DNA of 40,645 nt from Burkholderiales bacterium (lineage in GTDB: Bacteria; Pseudomonadota; Gammaproteobacteria; Burkholderiales; SG8-41). Every line of letters begins with the position of its first letter. Within the stretch, counting starts at the first letter, position 1. Positions 21,898-28,999 of the stretch are shown here, piece after piece. The DNA is taken from NCBI GenBank assembly GCA_019635015.1, contig JAHCAG010000025.1:1-40645 (forward strand), in the 5' to 3' direction. The translations under genes were made by a program, and so were the position numbers. Under the pieces are notes generated by a model. The model ran no database searches. It was given only the letters and a program-made list of their open reading frames with translations, and had not been told where the DNA came from.

Positions 21898-24399
21898 ATG
21901 ATCATCCTGTTGAGCGTGTTCGCGGCCTTTGCCGTGGCCTGGCTGCTGGCCTATCACCGTCTGCCGGCGGTCTACTGGTCCGCGGCATACGCGATATTGC
22001 TCGAGCTGTGTTCCCGTCACGGCTGGTGGCCTGATGCGCTGCTGAAGGCCGGCTGGGCGCTGTGGCTGCTGGTCTCACTGCTGGCGATTCCCTCACCGCT
22101 GCGGCGTGCCCTTGCCGGCGCACCGCTGCTGAAACTGTTCCGCCGCATCCTGCCCGCGGTGTCGCAGACCGAGCGCGAGGCGCTGGAGGCCGGCACCGTG
22201 TGGTGGGACGGCGAACTGTTCAGCGGCCGGCCTGACTGGAAAAAGCTGCTGTCCTATCCGGCGCCGCGGCTGACCGCGGAAGAGCAGGCCTTCATCGACG
22301 GTCCGCTGCGCGAGCTCTGCGAAATGTTGAGCGACTGGGAAATCACCCACGAAGCCACCGACATGCCGCCGCAGGTCTGGCAGTTCATCAAGGACCGCGG
22401 CTTTCTCGGCATGATCATCCCGAAGGAATACGGCGGCCTCGGTTTTTCCGCGCTGGCGCATTCGCAGGTGGTGATGCAGTTGACCACGCGCAGCGGCACT
22501 GCCGCGGTGTCGGTGATGGTGCCCAACTCGCTCGGTCCGGCGGAGCTGCTGTTGCACTACGGCACGAAGCAGCAGAAGGACCATTACCTGCCGCGGCTGG
22601 CGAAGGGGCTGGAGATGCCCTGTTTCGCGCTGACCAGTCCCGAGGCCGGCTCGGATGCCGGCGGCATCCCGGATTTCGGCATCGTCTGCAAAGCGGAGTG
22701 GCAGGGAAAACCCGACGTGCTCGGCATCCGCCTGACCTGGGAGAAGCGTTACATCACGCTGGGCCCGATCGCGACGCTGCTGGGCCTGGCCTTCCGCCTC
22801 TATGACCCCGACCACCTGCTGGGGCAGCAGGATGACCTCGGCATCACGCTGGCGCTGGTGCCCACCGATACGCCGGGCGTGCACATCGGCCGCCGCCACC
22901 GCGCGATGACCGCGACCTTCATGAACGGTCCCAACTGGGGCAAGGACGTGTTCGTGCCGATGGACTACGTGATCGGCGGCGTGGCTCAGGCCGGCGAGGG
23001 CTGGAAGATGCTGATGAACTGCCTTGCCGCGGGACGCTCGATCTCGCTGCCGGCGAACGGCGTCGGCATCTCCAAGCTGTCGGCGCTGACCACCGGCGCC
23101 TACGGCCGCGTGCGCCAGCAGTTCAAGCTGTCTATCGGCCGCTTCGAGGGCGTCGAAGAGGCGATGGCGCGCATCGCCGGCAATGTTTACGTGATGGATG
23201 CGGCGCGGGTGATGACCGCCGGCGCGGTCGACCTCGGCGAAAAACCCTCGGTGGTGTCGGCGATCGTCAAGTACCACCTCACCGAGCGCGGACGCCAGGT
23301 CATCAACGACGCGATGGATGTCCACGGTGGCAAGGGCATCTGCATGGGGCCGAACAACTACCTTGCCAGCGCCTACATGCAGACGCCGATCGCGATCACC
23401 GTCGAGGGTGCCAACATCCTGACGCGGACCATGATCATCTTCGGACAGGGCGCGATCCGCGGCCATCCCTGGGTGCTGAAGGAAATCGAGGCCACGCGCG
23501 AGCCTGATCCGGGCAAGGCGCTGCACGATTTCGACCGCGCCATTTTCGGGCACATCGCTTTCACGCTGTCGAACATCGCGCGCGTGTTGTGGATGGGCAT
23601 GACCGGCGCGCGGCTGACCCCGGTGCCGGGCGCGCCGGAACTGCGCCGTTATTACCAGCAGCTGACGCGGCTCTCCAGCGCCTTCGCGCTGACCGCCGAC
23701 ATGGCGATGTTCCTCTGCGGCGGCACGCTGAAACGCCGCGAGCGGCTGTCGGCGCGTCTCGGCGACCTGCTGTCGCAGCTCTATCTCGCTTCCGCGGTGC
23801 TCAAGCGTTACGAGGACGACGGCCGGCCGCAGGCCGACCTGCCGCTGGTGCGCTGGGGGCTGCTCGACTGCCTCAACCGCATCGAAGAGGCCTTCTATTC
23901 GATTTTCGAGAATCTGCCCTGGCCTTTCGTGTCCTGGGTGCTGCGCGGGCTGATTTTCCCGCTGCTGATGCCCTATGGCCGCGAATTCGCGCCGCCGCGC
24001 GATCCGCTGGGCCATGAGGTCGTCGGCCTGATGATGACCCCGGGGCCGGCGCGCGAGCGCCTGACCCGCGGCGTGTTCGTCTCCGCGGATGGAAACGATC
24101 CGGTGCGCACGCTGGAGGATGCGCTGGCCGCGGTGATCGCCGCCGAACCGGTGGAAGCGAAACTGCGCAAGGCACAGCAGGATGGACGCATCGCAAGGCG
24201 TTACGCCGACCAGGTTGCCGCGGAAGGACTCAGGCACGGCATCATCACCGAGGCTGAGCATGAACTGCTGAATCGCGCTGCGGAATTGCGGCGCCGGGTG
24301 ATCATGGTCGACGATTTTCCGCAGGATTTCGGCAAGTCGGAGCTGTACCAGACGACGCAGCCGGTGACCTTCGAGGCGCTGGCGCGCAGGAAGCCATGA
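21898..24399 (+). CDS. fadE: Acyl-CoA dehydrogenase, FadE type
   Basis: The 833-residue protein is close in length and layout to E. coli FadE. Two or three N-terminal hydrophobic segments (IILLSVFAAFAVAWLLAYH, LWLLVSLLAI) anchor it to the membrane, followed by the acyl-CoA dehydrogenase domains: GFLGMIIPKEYGGLGFS, CFALTSPEAGSDAGG, VDLGEKPSVVSAIVKYHLTERGRQVINDAMDVHGGKGI and VEGANILTRTMIIFGQG. It catalyses the FAD-dependent first step of beta-oxidation and delivers electrons to ETF and then the ETF:quinone oxidoreductase encoded at 35349-36998. It is the first gene of the fatty-acid cluster, with the SDR gene 22 nt downstream. Copy 3 of the A/T-rich element lies in its upstream region. Confidence 0.95.
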   Translation: MIILLSVFAAFAVAWLLAYHRLPAVYWSAAYAILLELCSRHGWWPDALLKAGWALWLLVSLLAIPSPLRRALAGAPLLKLFRRILPAVSQTEREALEAGTVWWDGELFSGRPDWKKLLSYPAPRLTAEEQAFIDGPLRELCEMLSDWEITHEATDMPPQVWQFIKDRGFLGMIIPKEYGGLGFSALAHSQVVMQLTTRSGTAAVSVMVPNSLGPAELLLHYGTKQQKDHYLPRLAKGLEMPCFALTSPEAGSDAGGIPDFGIVCKAEWQGKPDVLGIRLTWEKRYITLGPIATLLGLAFRLYDPDHLLGQQDDLGITLALVPTDTPGVHIGRRHRAMTATFMNGPNWGKDVFVPMDYVIGGVAQAGEGWKMLMNCLAAGRSISLPANGVGISKLSALTTGAYGRVRQQFKLSIGRFEGVEEAMARIAGNVYVMDAARVMTAGAVDLGEKPSVVSAIVKYHLTERGRQVINDAMDVHGGKGICMGPNNYLASAYMQTPIAITVEGANILTRTMIIFGQGAIRGHPWVLKEIEATREPDPGKALHDFDRAIFGHIAFTLSNIARVLWMGMTGARLTPVPGAPELRRYYQQLTRLSSAFALTADMAMFLCGGTLKRRERLSARLGDLLSQLYLASAVLKRYEDDGRPQADLPLVRWGLLDCLNRIEEAFYSIFENLPWPFVSWVLRGLIFPLLMPYGREFAPPRDPLGHEVVGLMMTPGPARERLTRGVFVSADGNDPVRTLEDALAAVIAAEPVEAKLRKAQQDGRIARRYADQVAAEGLRHGIITEAEHELLNRAAELRRRVIMVDDFPQDFGKSELYQTTQPVTFEALARRKP

Positions 24400-24421
24400 G
24401 CGGCTGCAAGGGGAGTTGAAC

Positions 24422-25243
24422 ATGCCGGACCTGCAGGGGAAGACCGTGTTCATCACCGGTGCCAGCCGCGGCATCGGCCGCGCCATCGCGCTGCGCTGCG
24501 CGCGTGACGGCGCCAACATCGTGGTCACGGCGAAGACGGTGGTGCCGCATCCGAAGCTGCCGGGCACCATCCACGAGGTGGCGCTTGAGGTCGAACAGGC
24601 CGGCGGCCGGGCACTGGCGATCGCGCTCGACGTGCGCGACGATGCGGCGGTCACGGCGGCAGTGGCACAGGCGGCCGCGTTTTTCGGCGGCATCGACATC
24701 CTGGTCAACAACGCCAGCGCGATCCAGCTGAGCGGCACGCTGGAGACGCCGGCCCGGCGCTTCGACCTGATGTTCGGCGTCAACGTGCGCGGCACCTTTC
24801 TCTGCTCGCAGGCCTGCCTGCCGCAGCTGCTGAAGTCGGAAAATCCGCACATCCTCAACCTGGCGCCGCCGCTTAACATGCATTCGAAGTGGTTCCGGGA
24901 TCATGCGGCATACACCATGGCCAAGTACGGCATGAGCATGTGCACGCTGGGCATGGCCGCGGAATTCCGCGACCGCGGCGTGGCGGTGAACTCGCTGTGG
25001 CCGCGCACCACCATTGCCACGGCGGCGATCGCCGTCAACTTTCCGCCGGAGATCCTCAGGGCGAGCCGCAAACCGGATATCATGGCCGATGCGGCGCACG
25101 CAATATTCAGGCGCGACAGCCGCAGCGCGAGCGGCCATTTCTACATCGACGAAGCCGTGCTGCGCGAGGAGGGTGTGACGGATTTCGACGCTTACGCGGT
25201 AACTCCCGGCGTCGAACCGTGCACCGATCTGTTTCTCGACTAG
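24422..25243 (+). CDS. Short-chain dehydrogenase, HSDL2-like
   Basis: The 273-residue SDR has the NAD(P) motif TVFITGASRGIGRAIALRCA near residue 9, DILVNNASAIQLSGTLETP, and the catalytic YTMAKYGMSM (Tyr-x-x-x-Lys). The segments HILNLAPPLNMHSKWFRDHA and VAVNSLWPRTTIATAA are characteristic of the HSDL2-type branch, which in animals is linked to peroxisomal lipid metabolism. The exact substrate is unknown. The start at 24422 follows AAGGGGAG; a TTG two codons upstream is possible. It lies between fadE and the acyl-CoA synthetase gene with short gaps (22 and 24 nt), so it is probably part of the same operon and of fatty-acid or related acyl-CoA turnover. Confidence 0.92.
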   Translation: MPDLQGKTVFITGASRGIGRAIALRCARDGANIVVTAKTVVPHPKLPGTIHEVALEVEQAGGRALAIALDVRDDAAVTAAVAQAAAFFGGIDILVNNASAIQLSGTLETPARRFDLMFGVNVRGTFLCSQACLPQLLKSENPHILNLAPPLNMHSKWFRDHAAYTMAKYGMSMCTLGMAAEFRDRGVAVNSLWPRTTIATAAIAVNFPPEILRASRKPDIMADAAHAIFRRDSRSASGHFYIDEAVLREEGVTDFDAYAVTPGVEPCTDLFLD

Positions 25244-25267
25244 CACTCTGGGTCAGGAGGAGAAAAA

Positions 25268-27073
25268 ATGGACAACAGCAACGATACATCCCATGTCATT
25301 CCGATGGCGGCGGCGGGCACGCTTGACGGGCTGTTCCGCGAGCGCGTCAGGCGCACGCCGGACCTGACCGCCTGCAAGGCCTGGAACGAGCAGCATGGCG
25401 AATGGCACGATTACAGCTGGGCGCAGATGGACCGCCAGATCGCGCGCTGGCAGGCGGCCCTGGAGCGGGATGGCCTGAAACCCGGCGATCGCGTCGCGGT
25501 GATGCTGCGCAATTCGCCGGAATGGGTGATCTTCGACCAGGCGGCGCTGGGTCTTGGCCTGGTGACGGTGCCGCTCTACACCCAGGACCGCGCCGACAAC
25601 GTCGCTTACATCCTCAATGACGCCGGCTGCAAGGTGCTGCTGCTCGACGGCCAGGAGCAGTGGCAGGCGCTGCAGGACGTGACGGGCGACCTGCAGGGTG
25701 TCCTGCGTTTCCTTGCCGTCAATGCATTGCCGGCGGCCGGCAGCGATCCGCGCCTGAAATGGATCGGCGACTGGCTGCCGGAGGAGGGCGGGGAGACACG
25801 GCACCTCGCGCGCGACGGCGGCGAACTGGCGACCATCGTCTACACCTCGGGCACCACCGGACGGCCCAAGGGCGTGATGCTGTCGCACAACAACATCCTG
25901 TCCAATGCCGAGTCCGCGCTGAAGGTGCTGGCCACCGGGCATGACGACATCTTCATGTCCTTCCTGCCGCTGTCGCATACCTTCGAACGCACCTGCGGTT
26001 ATTACCTGACGGTGATGGCCGGATCGACCACCGCCTATGCGCGCTCGATCCCGCAGCTCGCCGAAGACCTGCAGACCATACGGCCGACGATGCTGATCTC
26101 GGTGCCGCGCATCTACGAACGCATCTGGGGCAGCATCCGTGCCAAGCTTGATGAGGGCCCGGCGCTGCGCAGGAAGCTGTTCATGCTTGCCGCCGGTGTC
26201 GGTTATGCGCGTTTCGAACATGCCCAGGGCCGCGCGCCCTGGCAGCCGTCCTTCCTGCTGTGGCCCCTGCTCAACAAGCTGGTGGCTTCCAAGGTGCTGG
26301 CGCGGCTTGGCGGCCGGCTGCGTTACGCGCTGTCGGGCGGCGCGGCGCTGCCGCCGGACATCTCGAAAATATTCATCGGTCTCGGGCTGCCGATCCTGCA
26401 GGGTTACGGGCTCACCGAAACCAGCCCGATCGCCACCGCCAACCGTCCGCAGAACAACATCCCGGCGAGTGTCGGCCAGCCGATACCCGGCGTCGAGGTG
26501 AAGATCGGCGACAAGGGGGCGGTGCTGATCAAGGGGCCGAACCTGATGCTCGGGTACTGGAACAACGAGGAGGCAACGCGGGCGATGATCCAGCCCGACG
26601 GCTGGCTCAATTCCGGCGATACCGGGCACATCGGCGACCAGGGGCACCTGTTCATCACCGGACGGCTGAAGGACGTGATCGTGCTCTCCAACGGCGAGAA
26701 AGTGCCGCCGGGAGACATGGAGGCGGCGATCGCGCGTGATCCGCTGTTCGATCAGGTGCTGCTGCTCGGCGAGGGCAAACCCTTCCTCAGCGTGATGGTG
26801 GTGCTCAATGCCGAACACTGGAAAAAGCTGGCGGCTGCGGCGAACATCAATCCCGACGCCTGGGAGTCGGAGGATGCCGAGCGCGTCCTGCTCGAGCGCA
26901 TCTCGACGCAGATCACCGAGTTTCCGGGTTATGCCCAGGTCCGGCGGGCCACGGCCACGCTGGAGCCCTGGACCGTGGAGAGCGGGCTGCTGACGCCGAC
27001 GATGAAGCTGAAGCGGGCCAAGGTCATGGAGAAGTTCAACGCCGAGATCGACCGCATGTATGCGGGACATTGA
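25268..27073 (+). CDS. Long-chain acyl-CoA synthetase (AMP-binding), FadD/FAA-like
   Basis: The 601-residue enzyme activates fatty acids with ATP and CoA. The AMP-binding motif IVYTSGTTGRPKGVMLSHNN is near residue 195. Further signatures are FLPLSHTFERTCGYY, the GGAALPPDI stretch, LQGYGLTETSPIATANRP, GWLNSGDTGHIGDQGHLFITGRLKDVIVLSNGEKVPP (hinge and C-terminal domain) and the late PTMKLKRAKVMEKF. The branch with HTFERT is that of long-chain synthetases of the FAA1/AMP-dependent group II type. AGGAGGAG precedes the ATG. The stop codon TGA begins a heptad-repeat array that carries the start signals of the next gene, the thioesterase. Confidence 0.93.
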   Translation: MDNSNDTSHVIPMAAAGTLDGLFRERVRRTPDLTACKAWNEQHGEWHDYSWAQMDRQIARWQAALERDGLKPGDRVAVMLRNSPEWVIFDQAALGLGLVTVPLYTQDRADNVAYILNDAGCKVLLLDGQEQWQALQDVTGDLQGVLRFLAVNALPAAGSDPRLKWIGDWLPEEGGETRHLARDGGELATIVYTSGTTGRPKGVMLSHNNILSNAESALKVLATGHDDIFMSFLPLSHTFERTCGYYLTVMAGSTTAYARSIPQLAEDLQTIRPTMLISVPRIYERIWGSIRAKLDEGPALRRKLFMLAAGVGYARFEHAQGRAPWQPSFLLWPLLNKLVASKVLARLGGRLRYALSGGAALPPDISKIFIGLGLPILQGYGLTETSPIATANRPQNNIPASVGQPIPGVEVKIGDKGAVLIKGPNLMLGYWNNEEATRAMIQPDGWLNSGDTGHIGDQGHLFITGRLKDVIVLSNGEKVPPGDMEAAIARDPLFDQVLLLGEGKPFLSVMVVLNAEHWKKLAAAANINPDAWESEDAERVLLERISTQITEFPGYAQVRRATATLEPWTVESGLLTPTMKLKRAKVMEKFNAEIDRMYAGH

Positions 27074-27112
27074 TTGGTGATTGGTAATTGGTAAGGAGTG
27101 AGCGGTGAGTGA
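27071..27112 (+). repeat. Heptad-repeat array spanning the synthetase stop and thioesterase start
   Basis: Six heptads in register: TGATTGG, TGATTGG, TAATTGG, TAAGGAG, TGAGCGG, TGAGTGA. The first TGA is the stop codon of the synthetase, TAAGGAG contains the ribosome binding site, and the GTG start of the thioesterase spans the last two units. Consensus TRAKYRG-like; same family as the arrays at 9281 and 31499. Confidence 0.8.
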
Positions 27113-27524
27113 GGATGAACGCGGGGACAAGACGACCTTGCCTGACCGGCAGCCGGCGCTGCGGGTGATACCGATGCCCTCGGATGCCAACCACACCGGG
27201 GACATTTTCGGCGGCTGGATCATGGCGCAGGTGGATCTTGCCGGCAGCGTGCCGGCGACGCGGCTGGCGCAGGGACGCATTGCCACGGTGGCGGTCAATT
27301 CCTTCGTCTTCCGCCAGCCGGTATTTGTCGGCGACGTGGTCAGCTTTTATGCCGAAGTCGTCAAGGTCGGACGCACGTCGATCACGGTGGACGTGCAGGT
27401 CTATGCCCAGCGCCGTCCCGAACGCGCGGAATGCGTGAAAGTGACCGAGGCGACGCTGACCTATGTTGCCGTCGACAACCAGCGCCGTCCGCGTGTGGTG
27501 CAGCAGCCACAGTCTGCGTCCTGA
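27105..27524 (+). CDS. Acyl-CoA thioesterase, YciA type
   Basis: The 139-residue hotdog-fold protein has the YciA-type active-site stretch DANHTGDIFGGWIMAQVDLAG and FVFRQPVFVGDVVSFYAEVV, with VDVQVYAQ and VKVTEATLTYVAVD as the following strands. It hydrolyses acyl-CoA to free acid and CoA, probably to relieve CoA trapping within the fatty-acid cluster. The GTG at 27105 follows AAGGAG at 6-nt spacing. The start signals lie in a heptad-repeat array. No good alternative ATG exists in frame. The porin gene follows after about 110 nt. Confidence 0.92.
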   Translation: MSEDERGDKTTLPDRQPALRVIPMPSDANHTGDIFGGWIMAQVDLAGSVPATRLAQGRIATVAVNSFVFRQPVFVGDVVSFYAEVVKVGRTSITVDVQVYAQRRPERAECVKVTEATLTYVAVDNQRRPRVVQQPQSAS

Positions 27525-27634
27525 ATCCGGTTTGTGCTGTTGAAATCGGCGCAGTCGCAGGTAACATGGGCGCCAGTGCGGGATACATCGCGCGGCTTCA
27601 CCAACAACCGGCAGGGACACCTCAGGAGAGAGAA

Positions 27635-28885
27635 GTGAAAAATATCAATAAAATCATATACTTATCTGTTTCCATGGCGCTGGCAGCGATGGCGGCACCG
27701 GCGTCTGCCGGCGGTTTCGGCATCGGCACCCAGAGCGGCAGCGGCACCGGCAATGCCTTCGCCGGCGGTGCCGCAGTGGCTGATGATTCCAGCGTCGCCT
27801 GGTACAACCCGGCGGCGATGACGCTGCTGCCGACGAACCGCCAGGTCACCACCGCGATCCACCTCGTCAAGCCCTCGTTCAAGTTCACCAATGCCGGTTC
27901 GACCGGCGCCTTCGCGGCACCGGGCACCGGCAATGGCGGCGACGGCGGCGACTGGGCGGCGATCCCCAACGGCTTCTACACGATGACGATCAATCCGCGG
28001 CTGAAGTTCGGCCTCGCGCTGAATGTGCCTTTCGGACTCGCGACCGAGTACGACCCGGGCTGGCGCGGCCGTTTCACCGGGGTTGAATCGGCGATTCAGG
28101 CCCTCAACATCAACCCCTCGCTGGGTTACAAGGTCAACGACAATTTTTCGATCGGTGGCGGCATCAGCGTGCAGCACATCAAGGCCACGCTGTCCGGTGC
28201 CAGTGCCGCCGGCCTGGTCACCAACAAGGGTGATGACATCGGTTTCGGTTACAACATTGGACTGATCGCGCAGTTGTCGCCGACGACCCGTCTCGGCGCC
28301 ACCTACCGCTCGGCGATCGATTACACCCTCGAAGGCCGGGTGACTGTTTCCGGCCTCGGCGCGGCCAACGGCAACATCAAGGCCGACATCAAGGTGCCGG
28401 ATTCGGCCTCGGTCAGCCTGTTCAGCACCGTCAGCCCGAAGTGGGAGCTGATGGCCGACATCACCTGGACCGGCTGGAGCAGCATCCAGCGCCTCGATAT
28501 CATCCGCACCTCGGCTTCCGCCGGCGGCGCTGCTGGCAGCACGGTGTCCTCGCTGCTGTTCAACTGGAAGGACACGGTGCGCCTTGGTGTCGGCGCCAAC
28601 TACAAACTCAACGAGCAGACCAAGCTGCGTTTCGGCGTCGCGCTCGACCCGACCCCCACCAATGACATCGACCGCACGCCGCGGCTGCCGGACCAGGACC
28701 GCACCTGGATCGCGGTCGGCGTGCAGTACAAACCGTCGAAGCAGGGCATCCTCGAAGTCGGTTACGCCCACGAGTTCGTCAAGGACGCCAGGGTCAGCAC
28801 CACCGTGCCCGCGGCCGGCACGCTTAACGGCAGCTTCAGCAACAAGGCGGACATCATTTCCGTGCAGTATTCGCACGCGTTCTGA
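27635..28885 (+). CDS. Outer-membrane fatty-acid porin, OmpP1/FadL family
   Basis: The 416-residue protein has a signal peptide beginning at GTG 27635 (VKNINKIIYLSVSMALAAM, cleavage after ASA). The mature N-terminus GGFGIGTQSGSGTGNAFAGGAA is the FadL hatch signature, followed by SSVAWYNPAAMTLLP, FGLATEYDPGWRGRF and a chain of alternating strands ending EVGYAHEFVKDARV and SVQYSHAF with terminal Phe, typical of outer-membrane beta-barrels. Known role: passive uptake of long-chain fatty acids or other hydrophobic compounds. AGGAGAG precedes the GTG. The first ten codons are made by copy 4 of the A/T-rich element. The position within a beta-oxidation cluster supports fatty acids as substrate. A strong terminator follows. 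Confidence 0.93.
   Translation: MKNINKIIYLSVSMALAAMAAPASAGGFGIGTQSGSGTGNAFAGGAAVADDSSVAWYNPAAMTLLPTNRQVTTAIHLVKPSFKFTNAGSTGAFAAPGTGNGGDGGDWAAIPNGFYTMTINPRLKFGLALNVPFGLATEYDPGWRGRFTGVESAIQALNINPSLGYKVNDNFSIGGGISVQHIKATLSGASAAGLVTNKGDDIGFGYNIGLIAQLSPTTRLGATYRSAIDYTLEGRVTVSGLGAANGNIKADIKVPDSASVSLFSTVSPKWELMADITWTGWSSIQRLDIIRTSASAGGAAGSTVSSLLFNWKDTVRLGVGANYKLNEQTKLRFGVALDPTPTNDIDRTPRLPDQDRTWIAVGVQYKPSKQGILEVGYAHEFVKDARVSTTVPAAGTLNGSFSNKADIISVQYSHAF
27640..27665 (+). repeat. A/T-rich boundary element, copy 4, inside the porin signal sequence
   Basis: The core reads TATCAATAAAATCATATACT (27643-27662), one mismatch from the reference. It encodes residues NINKIIYL of the porin signal peptide, supplying the Lys and the start of the hydrophobic part. 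Confidence 0.8.
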
Positions 28886-28905
28886 TCCGGACCGCGGCAC
28901 AGCTC

Positions 28906-28935
28906 ACCGGGCGGCCGAGGCCGCCCGGTTTTCTT
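28906..28935 (+). terminator. Rho-independent terminator after the porin gene
   Basis: The stem ACCGGGCGGCC pairs with GGCCGCCCGGT (28919-28929) with a minimal GA turn, followed by TTTCTTTT. It separates the porin from the FadB-type gene. Confidence 0.85.
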
Positions 28936-28959
28936 TTGCGGCGCCGGCCCGCGTAGAAT
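28931..28959 (+). promoter_or_regulatory. Putative promoter of the fadB-fadA pair
   Basis: TTCTTT (28931) and TAGAAT (28954) are spaced by 17 nt. The start at 28958 that would lengthen the FadB-type protein falls inside this -10 box, so ATG 29000 is preferred. The -35 overlaps the terminator T-run. Confidence 0.45.
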
Positions 28960-28999
28960 GACGGTTATCAGACTTTCATCGCTTCTGCCCGAGGTTGCC

